Positions 43,869-53,319 of a stretch of DNA of 56,385 nt are shown here, one piece after another. The notes under the pieces were generated by a model. It saw nothing but the letters and a program-made list of their open reading frames with translations, was not told the origin of the DNA and made no database searches. The position numbers and the translations under genes were made by a program. The stretch's first letter is position 1. Each line of letters opens with the position of its first letter. Source of the stretch: an uncultured Bacteroidota bacterium (GTDB lineage: Bacteria > Bacteroidota > Bacteroidia > Chitinophagales > Chitinophagaceae); the NCBI GenBank assembly GCA_903929195.1, contig CAIYTT010000098.1, positions 1 through 56,385 on the forward strand, given 5' to 3'.

Positions 43869-45572
43869 CTATTCCTGCACTTTATCCCCAACACTCCAAT
43901 CTACCTTTTTCCATTTGTCGCCTACCTGATAGAGCAAAACATAATTATTGGCAGGTTTTTTTAAGGTAAGTTCATAATAATGCCCTACATCTTTTAAGTT
44001 TAATTTATATTCGGTGTTATCGTAACTTATGCCCCCTTGCGTTGCATACCACCACCAGGTACCCCACTGATTTAGGCTTACCTTTACCGTGCTGTCGTTC
44101 AGTACTATTACGTTGGCACCATCGGTGGGGCTTAGCATGTTGTAGGCCATGCAGTCGTATAAGGGGGTACTTATTTTATTATTCGTAAACAGTAAGTTGT
44201 GTATCAATTTAAATTCACTTTCTTTTTCTGCCCCCAGCATGGGTACACCATTCATACACTCGGGTATATTTAATAATAGAATTGTTTTTGTTTTCTCATC
44301 GGGCAATGTGGTATGCAAGCCTGCTATCACCCTTTCCGATTTACCCCAGTACCTGCTTACTTGTATTGCAAACCGTAGATTTACAACAGTAAATAAAAAT
44401 ATAAGTACTGTTTTTATACTTTTTACACTTATAAAACTAAAAATTATGGATATTAAAATATAAAAAAAGGGTTCTGCAAAGTATAAGTATCTGTCGCAAT
44501 ACACAAGCAAAATAGTACTAAACCATAAGGGTATTAAAATAAAAGTGGTAATAAGCAATAAAGAAAACACAAGGCTTAAAAGCCTGCATTTTGCATTCAT
44601 TTTTTTAAAATAGATTATAACTAAAATCAATATAGTAGCAAGGAGCGTGTAGAAGGCTATCATACCCCAATTGCTATCGCAAAATGCATATACATTATTT
44701 TTGTATTCGGTTGGGAAAAACCTGCCTAAAAAAAGTAAATGGAATATATATTTTGCCGGTTTGCCCAATCCGGTAAAGGGTGCAACTACAACTGCATTGG
44801 TACCTATATGTGCTACCCAGCCGCCATATACCCATCTTATGGCTACAATATGTACTGCAAACAATAGCAATTGTGGTATAAAGAACAGCGAAAGTATGTT
44901 TTTAGCCTTTTGTTGCCCTCCTGCACTATTAAAACGTAAATAAAAATAAATTACGAATACCAACCAAGGAGTTATATAAAAGATTTCTAAACTAAATGTA
45001 GAAAGAAAATAGACAATACACGCCCATAATGCATATCTTTTATTACCAGTGTACCAATACTTAAATAACCAATTTAATATAAGTAATATAAAAAATAAAC
45101 CCTGCAAAAAATGATAAGAAGGTTCCCATATCACAACTTCAGACAGATACGGAGAAACATTAAATAAAAGTATAGCTATAAATACAATTGTATTCGCTTC
45201 TTTTATACCTGTAATATGGCATAGGTGCTTACCTAATTTAAACAACAAAACCGTATTTATACTATGTATCGTTAGAAACAATATATGCCAATACCATGTG
45301 TTTACACCTAATAGTTTATAAAATAGATAGGTATTAAATTGGGTTACCTGATAAAAGCTTTGCCCATGGTAATAGGTACGATTAATAATATCTAAAAACG
45401 AATGTGTTTTCTCGTCCTCAAGCCAGCCCGTAAAATCTGTTACAAAACCCGCTTTTGCTGCCGGCAGATACAAAATAAATAAAGTACAGAACGAAAAAAT
45501 GAAAATGCCAAAGTCTGTAAATAGACGATTTATTAAATTAGGAAATAATGTATTGACCCTTTTTTCTTTCAA
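43869..45572 (-). CDS. polytopic membrane protein of unknown function
   Basis: 567 aa. About ten to eleven hydrophobic segments over residues 15-410 (FGIFIFSFCTLFILYLP at the start), then a soluble 150-residue C-terminus. An early loop holds DFTGWLEDEKTHSF, an acidic stretch of the kind used by GT-C glycosyltransferases. I do not recognise a named family, though it resembles in plan the protein at 2653-4980. Monocistronic, divergent from the small membrane protein and lpxB. A role in surface polysaccharide or lipid-linked sugar transfer is a guess. Confidence 0.7.
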   Translation of the reverse strand: MKEKRVNTLFPNLINRLFTDFGIFIFSFCTLFILYLPAAKAGFVTDFTGWLEDEKTHSFLDIINRTYYHGQSFYQVTQFNTYLFYKLLGVNTWYWHILFLTIHSINTVLLFKLGKHLCHITGIKEANTIVFIAILLFNVSPYLSEVVIWEPSYHFLQGLFFILLILNWLFKYWYTGNKRYALWACIVYFLSTFSLEIFYITPWLVFVIYFYLRFNSAGGQQKAKNILSLFFIPQLLLFAVHIVAIRWVYGGWVAHIGTNAVVVAPFTGLGKPAKYIFHLLFLGRFFPTEYKNNVYAFCDSNWGMIAFYTLLATILILVIIYFKKMNAKCRLLSLVFSLLLITTFILIPLWFSTILLVYCDRYLYFAEPFFYILISIIFSFISVKSIKTVLIFLFTVVNLRFAIQVSRYWGKSERVIAGLHTTLPDEKTKTILLLNIPECMNGVPMLGAEKESEFKLIHNLLFTNNKISTPLYDCMAYNMLSPTDGANVIVLNDSTVKVSLNQWGTWWWYATQGGISYDNTEYKLNLKDVGHYYELTLKKPANNYVLLYQVGDKWKKVDWSVGDKVQE

Positions 45573-45679
45573 AACCTATTAATAAGCAACAAATATACTC
45601 TATATAGCAACATTATAATACAACCCTAATTATGTAATAAACAATGGTTGTATCTTGCAGCCTTAATTATATTGGTTCT

Positions 45680-45970
45680 ATGAGAAAAAATATTCCCGTT
45701 TTGGGCTTTGTAATAGGGTTGATTTTACCCTTTATCGGTTTGTTTATTATGTACTTACTTTGGTTTAAGCATGCACCCTTTAATGTGTTTTTATATAACA
45801 TGATACACGACCACGATACCGCATCTAAAGTTTTAACATTAGGCTTATTGGTTAATATTATTCCGTTTATACACTATACCGGCAAGCGGCTCGACCTTAC
45901 TGCAAGAGGCATCTTTATTGCCACCGTTTTATATGCTTTGGTTATTGTAACTATAAAATACATTTTGTAA
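45680..45970 (+). CDS. small membrane protein upstream of lpxB
   Basis: 96 aa if it begins MRKNIPVLGFVIG; an earlier ATG at 45644 gives 108 aa. Three hydrophobic helices (LGFVIGLILPFIGLFIMYLLWF, VLTLGLLVNIIPFIHYT, GIFIATVLYALVIVTIKYIL). It starts the unit with lpxB 15 bases later. I know of no function; the tight linkage suggests it belongs to the lipid A or envelope context in Bacteroidota. Confidence 0.75.
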   Translation: MRKNIPVLGFVIGLILPFIGLFIMYLLWFKHAPFNVFLYNMIHDHDTASKVLTLGLLVNIIPFIHYTGKRLDLTARGIFIATVLYALVIVTIKYIL

Positions 45971-45984
45971 ATAGTACTATTTAT

Positions 45985-47097
45985 ATGAACTATTATATAA
46001 TAGCAGGCGAAGCCAGTGGAGATTTACACGGCGCAAATCTTATAAAAGCAATACATCAGCAAGATGCAAATGCAATTATTAGGTGCTGGGGTGGCGATAA
46101 AATGGAAGCTGCCGGAGCAACCTTAGTACGCCATTATCGCAATCTTGCTTTTATGGGCTTTGTAGAGGTAATAAAACATTTAGGAACTATATTAAAAAAT
46201 ATAGAATTTTGCAAAAGCGATATTTTAGACTTCAAGCCCGATGTACTTGTACTCATAGATTATCCGGGTTTTAATATGCGTATTGCAGAATGGGCTAAAA
46301 AAAACAGAATACGAGTTGTATATTATATATCGCCACAGGTATGGGCTTGGAAAGAGAACAGAGTACATAAACTAAAAAGAGATGTAGATAAAATGCTGGT
46401 AATACTACCCTTTGAACCCTCTTTTTACAGTAAATGGAATTACAACGCTACCTACGTTGGGCATCCTTTAGTGGAAGTAATACGTAACGAAAAAGAAAAT
46501 GTACCAATACATAAAATAAGCAATAAACCAATAATAGCTATTTTACCGGGTAGTCGCGAACAAGAAATTAAATTGAAATTACCTATAATGCTAAAAATGG
46601 TATCCTATTTTCCCCAATATTGTTTTGCCGTAGCACAAGCACCATCGCAACCCGATAGTTTATATAATGAAATTATTGGCGATTTGCCGGTTGTATTAAT
46701 TAAAAACGAAACCTACAATTTATTAAAACAAGCTACAGCAGCATTAGTTACAAGTGGTACTGCCACATTAGAAACCGCCCTATTTGCAGTGCCACAAGTG
46801 GTATGCTATAAAGGCAATCCTGTATCTTTTTGGTTGGCTAAAAAATTAGTGAAAGTCAAATATATTTCGCTCGTTAATTTAATAATGGACAAATTAGTTG
46901 TAACAGAACTCATACAAAACGACCTGAATGAAACCAATTTAAAAACCGCCCTTAATCGCCTGCTTAACGATGCCGACTATAAAAAAGCACTAAAGCAAGA
47001 TTACGAAACCCTTTGGCACAGCTTAGGCAACAAACAAGCATCTATAAATGCCGCTACAGAAATAATTGCATTAATGCAGGGTGGTAATACCAATTAG
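45985..47097 (+). CDS. lpxB: lipid-A-disaccharide synthase LpxB
   Basis: 370 aa GT19 glycosyltransferase that joins UDP-diacylglucosamine and lipid X in lipid A synthesis at the inner membrane. AGEASGDLHGANLI is the signature N-terminus; RCWGGDKMEAAGA, FMGFVEVIKHL, PDVLVLIDYPGFNMRIA, YISPQVWAWKENR, PFEPSFYSKW and LPGSREQEI are all present. LVTSGTATLETALFAVPQVVCYK forms the donor site. Intact, normal length. Follows the small membrane protein. Confidence 0.96.
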   Translation: MNYYIIAGEASGDLHGANLIKAIHQQDANAIIRCWGGDKMEAAGATLVRHYRNLAFMGFVEVIKHLGTILKNIEFCKSDILDFKPDVLVLIDYPGFNMRIAEWAKKNRIRVVYYISPQVWAWKENRVHKLKRDVDKMLVILPFEPSFYSKWNYNATYVGHPLVEVIRNEKENVPIHKISNKPIIAILPGSREQEIKLKLPIMLKMVSYFPQYCFAVAQAPSQPDSLYNEIIGDLPVVLIKNETYNLLKQATAALVTSGTATLETALFAVPQVVCYKGNPVSFWLAKKLVKVKYISLVNLIMDKLVVTELIQNDLNETNLKTALNRLLNDADYKKALKQDYETLWHSLGNKQASINAATEIIALMQGGNTN

Positions 47098-47516
47098 GCA
47101 TTTTAAAATAGTATTAGCCCCCTTTTATAGCTTCCTTTGTCCTTAGCACTACCACCCTATTAAACTTCGTTGCGTCGCACTCTTGTACTTTCTGTTAACA
47201 ATTGGGCAAAAAACCACGATATGTCATATAGTGGCATCAATCCATAACGAAAAAATACCATTTTAGACGTGATATGACATATCTTTTCCTGATATGTCAT
47301 ATCTAATAAATATTCCGGTTATTCATATCCCACTACACCTACCGCCCCTCAATTATCCTCACCTCCTCCACTTCTCCCATCCGTGCCATGGCTATGCTTA
47401 CTGCGTGTGTGGTATTTAAACTCAAAATAAATGATAAATGGGTTATTTCCGAAATGTCACTTAAAACTACGGCACTCTTCAATAAACTAAAAATAGACTA
47501 CCTAAATTAAGCGGAG
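47098..47516. other. 419-bp intergenic region with fragments
   Basis: Contains the GATATGTCATATC repeats. A stop-free stretch at 47409-47510 reads VVFKLKINDKWVISEMSLKT then FNKLKIDYLN-stop, possibly the C-terminus of a lost gene that I cannot identify. Confidence 0.5.
47218..47303. repeat. three near-palindromic sites GATATGTCATATC
   Basis: GATATGTCATAT (47218-47229), GATATGACATATC (47271-47283) and GATATGTCATATC (47291-47303). The last two are exact reverse complements separated by 7 bases, forming a 13-bp-stem hairpin. Could be operator sites or a hairpin end. Confidence 0.7.
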
Positions 47517-47603
47517 TTAGGGTTTAAATTCAAACCATGCTTCCTCATACGGCTGGCTAATGAGTTCATTTATTTTTCCTTCTAATTCTGTACTGTTTAG
47601 CAT
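47517..47603 (-). pseudogene. N-terminal remnant of a Schlafen AlbA_2-domain protein
   Basis: MLNSTELEGKINELISQPYE, then EAWFEFKP-stop. This is the usual beginning of AlbA_2 proteins (…ELISxPYExxWFEFK). Only 28 residues are left. Confidence 0.6.
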
Positions 47604-47693
47604 TTATTTTATTTGAGAAAAGTTATGCATTATTGATTTAAACTCTACTTTATCTTCGCTTTCCCGTAATGGGCTGAATTCTGATATTGCCAT
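47604..47693 (-). pseudogene. second N-terminal remnant of a Schlafen AlbA_2-domain protein
   Basis: MAISEFSPLRESEDKVEFKS, then IMHNFSQIK-stop, 29 residues. The motif SPLRESEDKVEFKxAxxNFS is typical of the start of AlbA_2 domains. It lies head-to-tail with, and immediately upstream of, the other fragment. The two differ in sequence, so they were different genes, not a duplication. Confidence 0.6.
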
Positions 47694-47707
47694 AAATTAC
47701 ATGTACA

Positions 47708-48331
47708 TTATTTTCTCTTTGGATTAAGATGAATCATTTTTTCGACAAATGAATAGAATTTTTTTCCTAATTCAGAAGATTTATAAATAATTTCAATAAT
47801 ATTTAGTTCGTTATTTTTTACTTCAATTTTGTCAACAAGACCATAACCTATAAGTTTAGGACACAGAATACCATACAAATAACCACCATCATCGTGAGGA
47901 CGTTCTATTGTTACTCCACTATTCAGATACGGCATATATAAATGGAATAAGGTCAATAAATCATCTTGAGGTGGTGGAGTTCCTGAAAAACTCATACTAT
48001 GTGTACCAAATGGCAGATTTTGATTTTGCAGAATTAAATAAAGCTCCTTGAAAGTGAAGTTACCCATTGGCTCATTCCCAATGTTGTCTTTGGGCTTAAA
48101 AAATCTAATTATGAGAATGATTATATAAACAAGACCAATAATAGATAATATAAAATAAATCGGCACTTTAATCGACAATATGACTATAACATAATCCCAA
48201 ATGTCTGCTAATGAAAATTTACTAAACTTTGCCCATATATAAGCAATAATAAAAATCAGACCAGTGGCAATCACTTTGCTCCATACTGGGTCTTTCCATA
48301 TAATTAGAATTTTACTCCAAATTTTTCTCAT
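47708..48331 (-). CDS. membrane protein with soluble C-terminal domain
   Basis: 207 aa. Hydrophobic helices at about 18-36, 45-55 and 57-78; the C-terminal 120 residues are soluble with FTFKELYLILQNQNLPFGTH, YLNSGVTIERPHDDGGYLYGILCPKLIGYGLV, which reads like a small winged-helix or effector domain, then a basic end NPKRK. I recognise no family. Third gene of the J-domain/TPR cluster, 117 bases after the TPR gene, same direction. Confidence 0.6.
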   Translation of the reverse strand: MRKIWSKILIIWKDPVWSKVIATGLIFIIAYIWAKFSKFSLADIWDYVIVILSIKVPIYFILSIIGLVYIIILIIRFFKPKDNIGNEPMGNFTFKELYLILQNQNLPFGTHSMSFSGTPPPQDDLLTLFHLYMPYLNSGVTIERPHDDGGYLYGILCPKLIGYGLVDKIEVKNNELNIIEIIYKSSELGKKFYSFVEKMIHLNPKRK

Positions 48332-48448
48332 AATAATATATAACTATACTCACGCTCAGCTAATATTTGAAATAATATCATTTTATAGTATTTTATTCTA
48401 CGTATTAGAATTGTTAACTTGCGATTTGCAGTTAAATTGTATTAGTAA

Positions 48449-49708
48449 TTAATCGCACCATTGATTTAACCATCCCAATGCTCTGTTATCACCTAATTCA
48501 TGAGCTTTATTAAAATCCGCACAAACGCCATCATTATCATTCAAATTGCCTTTCGTTTCCCCATTAGTTATATATGCTAACATACGTTTGGTCTGACCTC
48601 TATTACCAAAAGCCTTTGCATAACAATTGTCTATTTCGATTGCTTTTGTGAAATAAATTACAGATTGTTTATAATTAAAAATTGCTTCATCATTGTTTTT
48701 AGAATTATATTCATTTGTTGCAATATTATAATAAAAAAGCCCAATGTCATAATAGATTGCTTTTTCTTCACCATTGAACTGAATATATTTTTTCAAATCC
48801 TCAATTGCAGATTCGAAATCCTTTAAAGCAGATTTACTATATGCCCTATTATTATATGCAATAGAATAATCATTTTTTAGTTCAATTGCTTTAGAATAAT
48901 CATTAATTGCGCCTACAGTATCTTCTAAATTATCTTTAGATAAACCTCTGTTAAAATATATTTCTGCATCATTTTTTTTTTGTTCAATTGCTAAACAAAA
49001 ATCAGTTATAGCATTATTATAATCTTTCAATTTATTTTTTACTTTTCCCCTTTTAAAATATAATTCCGCAATATTTTTTTGTTTTATTATTTCATTACTT
49101 AAATATTCAATTGCACAATATTCAATATGAAATTCTTCCGTTAATAATTCAAATTTAGACATTGCTATTTCATAAAGAGGTTTTAATTCTACACCACATC
49201 CAAATTTACTGGCTTTTGCATAATCTTCAATTGCTCCTTTTAAATTACCGGTATTATAATATATCTTACCACGAAACATATAAGCATGTGCGTCTTTCGG
49301 CTCTAATTCAATCGCTTTTGTATAATCAATAATAGCTCCTTCAAAATCTTTTAAACCGAATTCTTTTAAATACCCTCTCCCGAAATAGGCATCATTGTAT
49401 TCAGGCTTTAGTTCAATTGCTTTATTGAAATCATTAATTGCAGCGGAATATACTCCAGTAAATAGATAAGCATATGCTCTTTTACAATATGCCATAGCAA
49501 AATTAGATTTATGCCCAATAGCTTTTGAATACCATATTATTGATTCTCCAAATTCCTCATTATCAAAATGCTGCTCACCCTTTTCAAAACATAATTTTGT
49601 CTCTTTATCAATAAGATTAAATAATATTTTATTTATAAAGGAAATTTTATTAGACGCATGTCTAATTCCAAATTGTTCTTTATTTATTGGTATAATGGAG
49701 TTATTCAT
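48449..49708 (-). CDS. tetratricopeptide-repeat protein
   Basis: 419 aa, nearly all TPR. About eight to nine 34-residue repeats, for example AMAYCKRAYAYLFTGVYSAAINDFNKAIEL, AYFGRGYLKEFGLKDFEGAIIDYTKAIEL, AYMFRGKIYYNTGNLKGAIEDYAKA and IAYNNRAYSKSALKDFESAIEDLKKYI. No signal peptide. TPR arrays bind partner proteins; here the partner is probably the J-domain protein 17 bases upstream. The N-terminal 30 residues have no repeat. Confidence 0.85.
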   Translation of the reverse strand: MNNSIIPINKEQFGIRHASNKISFINKILFNLIDKETKLCFEKGEQHFDNEEFGESIIWYSKAIGHKSNFAMAYCKRAYAYLFTGVYSAAINDFNKAIELKPEYNDAYFGRGYLKEFGLKDFEGAIIDYTKAIELEPKDAHAYMFRGKIYYNTGNLKGAIEDYAKASKFGCGVELKPLYEIAMSKFELLTEEFHIEYCAIEYLSNEIIKQKNIAELYFKRGKVKNKLKDYNNAITDFCLAIEQKKNDAEIYFNRGLSKDNLEDTVGAINDYSKAIELKNDYSIAYNNRAYSKSALKDFESAIEDLKKYIQFNGEEKAIYYDIGLFYYNIATNEYNSKNNDEAIFNYKQSVIYFTKAIEIDNCYAKAFGNRGQTKRMLAYITNGETKGNLNDNDGVCADFNKAHELGDNRALGWLNQWCD

Positions 49709-49725
49709 ATAAGCTAATTTTACAA

Positions 49726-50442
49726 TTATTTATGTAATGACTCTAATTCATACAATAGATTTTCTTTCGTAATTCTAAAATATTCAGCCCAATCTTCAAT
49801 TTCTATTATTGTATTGTATGATTCGGAGTTTTTAATTTCGTTCAGTTGTTCTTTAAACTTAAACAATTTGTTTTGAAGATTCAGCAATTCAAATCTCAAT
49901 TTGTCTAACTCATTAATACCGTCTGATTTTTTAATAAATATTTCTCCTTTTTCAAGCATTTCAAGTATTTCGGTGATTTTATTTAAATCGTTCTTTTCAT
50001 ATGCTTGCTGGAGGTCTTTAAATATTAATTCTGCATACTCCTTAAATTGGTCCGTAACTAAATCCGGATGACAAAGTTTAGATGCCTTTCTATATTTTCT
50101 TTTTAATTCCAGTTTTTCATCATCAGTCAATTCAAATTGATTTTCTGAAATATCATCTTTGTATTGTTTATAATATTGTTCGTAATCTTGTTGCGCTTGT
50201 TCAAATTCTTTCCTGTTTGCTTCTGTCCCATTTTGTTCACTTTCTAATTTTTCCTTTTTTATCTTTAATAATTCACCCAGAATATCGCCCAATTCAAGGC
50301 TATGTTGTATGCCGAAGTCATGAATTAATTTCTGGCATTCTACAATCTCATCATTTACTTGCTCAATTTCGATTTCAAGATTTTTTATTTCTTGTTTAAT
50401 CAGTTCAATTTCCGGGTCAATATATAAAGCTACTTTTTCCAT
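49726..50442 (-). CDS. J-domain protein with coiled coils
   Basis: 238 aa. Long coiled coil at about 10-100 (IELIKQEIKNLEIEIEQVNDEI …), then a short J domain at about 108-155 with helix II KYRKASKLCHPDLVTDQF and the invariant HPD at 125-127. A second coiled coil follows (about 175-238). No DnaJ zinc or C-terminal substrate domains, so it is a specialised co-chaperone that would activate a DnaK. It is first in the cluster with the TPR and membrane proteins. The function is unknown; a protein-quality or stress/defence module is an inference from the pairing. Confidence 0.8.
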   Translation of the reverse strand: MEKVALYIDPEIELIKQEIKNLEIEIEQVNDEIVECQKLIHDFGIQHSLELGDILGELLKIKKEKLESEQNGTEANRKEFEQAQQDYEQYYKQYKDDISENQFELTDDEKLELKRKYRKASKLCHPDLVTDQFKEYAELIFKDLQQAYEKNDLNKITEILEMLEKGEIFIKKSDGINELDKLRFELLNLQNKLFKFKEQLNEIKNSESYNTIIEIEDWAEYFRITKENLLYELESLHK

Positions 50443-50653
50443 AAATACATATTAGTGTTTTTATACAATAAATTTATTTTTCTCACATAACACTCGTCTT
50501 AATTTTTAAAATATTTCCTTAATTTCCAGTTTATACGCTCTATAAAGGTTGAATTTTAAGCCACTCATCATTTAGTAGAAATTGTTCAAACCCTTTCGGG
50601 TATTCAGAATAAAAGTTTTCTCTAAAGAAGTTAAAACCGGAATAGGTAATCTC

Positions 50654-50812
50654 ATGCCTCCAAACTTCACCGAAAATGGCTACCTACTACCACCAAAACC
50701 ACTCAATGCAGACGAAATATATCTCGACTCAATCGATAAATTCAACACCAATCCCGACTTTACACACGTACAAAAAGGAGAATTCATGCCCTATCCCACA
50801 ACCACAACTTAA
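50654..50812 (+). CDS. short hypothetical frame, possible gene remnant
   Basis: 52 residues starting MPPNFTENGYLLPPKPLNADEI, with LDSIDKFNTNPDFTHVQKGEFM near the end. It ends four bases into the convergent maeB gene. No Shine-Dalgarno or promoter evidence; the N-terminal style recalls DUF6932-like proteins (MPxFxxxGxLPP), but this is weak. Confidence 0.35.
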   Translation: MPPNFTENGYLLPPKPLNADEIYLDSIDKFNTNPDFTHVQKGEFMPYPTTTT

Positions 50813-53079
50813 CTCTTTACCTGTGCTTCCACAACAGCCATGGCAATAATATTTACTATTTGCCTTACGGAACTACCTAACTGCAATACATACACCGGTT
50901 TACGAATGCCAAGTAGAATCGGACCTACTGCTTCTGCACCACCTACCTCTTGCAATAAATGATAAGCTATATTGCCCGCAGACAAATTAGGGAATATCAA
51001 TACATTGGGCGGGTCGTTTACCAACTCACTAAATGGGTAATTTTCTCGTAACAAGTCTTTATTAAAAGCTACACCGGCTTGTATTTCACCATCAACAATT
51101 AAATCGGGTCTGCGTTGTTTTACTTTTGCTACTGCATTGCTTACCAAAGTGGCTTCAGGCGATGGCGAACTACCGAAATTAGAATAAGAAAGCATTGCTA
51201 TTCTCGGTTTTATATTTAGGTTTTCAACTGCCTCTGCCGTTAGCAAAGCAATATCAACTAACTCATCTTCAGTTGGGAAAAAATTAAGGGTAGTATCGGC
51301 AAAAAATAGAGGACCTTTTTTGGTAAGCATAATATACATACCTGCCACACGCTTAGCATTGGGTTCCATACCTATAATTTCTAAAGCCGGCCGAATCGTA
51401 TCTGGGTATTTTCTTGTTAAGCCCGAAATTAATGCATCTGCTTCACCACAATCTACCATCATGCAGCCATAATAAGGTCTGTCTCGCATGGCTTTTTTAG
51501 ATTCATAAGCATTAAGACCTCTGCGTTTGCGTTTTTCGAAGAAATGAGCACCAAATTCAGCACGTTTCTGTTCGTTGGCATCACTCTTAGGGTCTATTAT
51601 TTCTACATCTGGCAAGTGTATGTTATTTTCTTCAATTAGGGAACGTATTTTCTTTTCATTGCCTAATAATATTGGTATTGCAATACCTTCGTCTTTGGCT
51701 ATCTGTGCCGCTTTAAGTATTTTAATATTTTCAGCTTCTGCAAACACTACACGTTTCGGATTTTGCTTAGCTTTATTAATTACATATTTAAGCACCATAT
51801 CATCAGAACCCAGACGTTTATATAGTTCGGTCTCATAAACTTGCCAGTCTTTAATAGGCTGCTTAGCTACACCGCTATCCATAGCAGCTTTAGCCACAGC
51901 CATAGATACCGTAACCAATAATCTGGGGTCCATGGGTTTAGGTATAATATAGGTAGGCCCATAACTTAAAGAAGTAGTATTGTAAGCAACATTTACTATA
52001 TCGGGTACCGGTTCTTTTGCCAATGCAGCCAAAGCCTTAACAGCAGCAAGCTTCATTTCTTCGTTTATGGTAAAAGCACGAACATCTAATGCCCCCCTAA
52101 AAATATAAGGGAACCCTAATACATTATTTACCATATTAGGATAATCGCTACGACCGGTAGCCATAATTAAATCGGGGCGGGCTGCCATGGCATCATCATA
52201 CGTAATTTCGGGGTCAGGGTTAGCCAATGCAAAAACAATCGGTTTATCCGCCATACTCCTTACCATATCCTGCGATACTACATTGCCTTTAGATAAGCCA
52301 ATGAAAATATCGGCACCTACCATCGCTTCCTCTAATTCTATGTGTTCTATATCTTGTGCAAATTGTATTTTATGTTCATCTAAGTCGTGTCTTGATTTAA
52401 TAATAAGACCTTTACTGTCAAACATGTACATATTTTTTACATTTGCACCTAAAGCAAGATAAATTTTACAACAAGAAATGGCAGATGCCCCTGCACCACT
52501 TATTACAAATTTCACATTGGCTATATCTTTACCTACAATATCTATTGCATTAAGCAAAGCTGCCCCCGAAATGATGGCAGTACCATGCTGGTCGTCGTGC
52601 ATTATAGGTATAGATAATTCTTGTTTCAGTCGTTTCTCAATCTCAAAACACTCAGGTGCTTTTATATCCTCCAAATTTATGCCACCGAAAGTAGGCTCTA
52701 AAGCTTTTACTACTTTTACAAATTCATCTATGTCATTACAATCAAGTTCTATATCAAAAACATCAATATCAGCATATATTTTAAATAACAATCCTTTACC
52801 TTCCATTACAGGTTTAGAAGCAAGCGGCCCAATATTGCCAAGCCCTAAAACTGCCGTACCATTACTAATAACGGCTACCAAGTTACCTTTTGCAGTATAA
52901 CGATATACGTTTTCGGCATTAGCATGTATTTCCATGCAAGGCACAGCTACACCGGGCGAATAAGCTAAAGCGAGGTCTCTTTGGGTTTTGGTTTCTTTTG
53001 TGGGTATTACCTCTATCTTACCTGGTCTTCCCTTCTCATGATATTCAAGTGCATCCTCTTTTCTAATTAATTGTGCCAT
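50809..53079 (-). CDS. maeB: NADP-dependent malic enzyme MaeB
   Basis: 756 aa. N-terminal malic enzyme part (about 1-425): [56 protein letters not shown] and [22 protein letters not shown], plus the NAD(P) Rossmann [22 protein letters not shown]-terminal phosphate-acetyltransferase-like domain (about 430-756), probably regulatory. Decarboxylates malate to pyruvate in the cytoplasm and supplies NADPH. Monocistronic. Confidence 0.95.
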   Translation of the reverse strand: MAQLIRKEDALEYHEKGRPGKIEVIPTKETKTQRDLALAYSPGVAVPCMEIHANAENVYRYTAKGNLVAVISNGTAVLGLGNIGPLASKPVMEGKGLLFKIYADIDVFDIELDCNDIDEFVKVVKALEPTFGGINLEDIKAPECFEIEKRLKQELSIPIMHDDQHGTAIISGAALLNAIDIVGKDIANVKFVISGAGASAISCCKIYLALGANVKNMYMFDSKGLIIKSRHDLDEHKIQFAQDIEHIELEEAMVGADIFIGLSKGNVVSQDMVRSMADKPIVFALANPDPEITYDDAMAARPDLIMATGRSDYPNMVNNVLGFPYIFRGALDVRAFTINEEMKLAAVKALAALAKEPVPDIVNVAYNTTSLSYGPTYIIPKPMDPRLLVTVSMAVAKAAMDSGVAKQPIKDWQVYETELYKRLGSDDMVLKYVINKAKQNPKRVVFAEAENIKILKAAQIAKDEGIAIPILLGNEKKIRSLIEENNIHLPDVEIIDPKSDANEQKRAEFGAHFFEKRKRRGLNAYESKKAMRDRPYYGCMMVDCGEADALISGLTRKYPDTIRPALEIIGMEPNAKRVAGMYIMLTKKGPLFFADTTLNFFPTEDELVDIALLTAEAVENLNIKPRIAMLSYSNFGSSPSPEATLVSNAVAKVKQRRPDLIVDGEIQAGVAFNKDLLRENYPFSELVNDPPNVLIFPNLSAGNIAYHLLQEVGGAEAVGPILLGIRKPVYVLQLGSSVRQIVNIIAMAVVEAQVKS

Positions 53080-53260
53080 TTCAATTTATTTTGATGGCAC
53101 TAAGATACAAGTTTGCAATTAATAAAGTGTATGATATTGGTTTGTTCTTTTTCCACAACCATTATTCGTAACAATAAAAGGTAGATACTTTTTATGTTTT
53201 TGCTATTAATCAATAACATACATACATTCATAGGCATTATCTATTTTAGCAAAATCTTTT

Positions 53261-53291
53261 TTGGAAATACATGTACATACATGTATCTTTG
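53261..53291 (+). promoter_or_regulatory. promoter with palindromic operator before the dioxygenase gene
   Basis: TTG (53261-53263), 20-base spacer, TATCTTTG (53284-53291) matches the Bacteroidota consensus. The spacer holds TACATGTA-CA-TACATGTA (53268-53285): two 8-bp palindromes in tandem, the second overlapping the -7 box. A repressor binding there would block the promoter. Confidence 0.7.
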
Positions 53292-53319
53292 ATAAAAGTT
53301 TCTAAGTTAAGACAACAAC

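Noticed and set aside
52478-52900. 140-codon plus-strand frame opposite maeB
   Set aside because: Antisense of the malic enzyme domain, no independent evidence.
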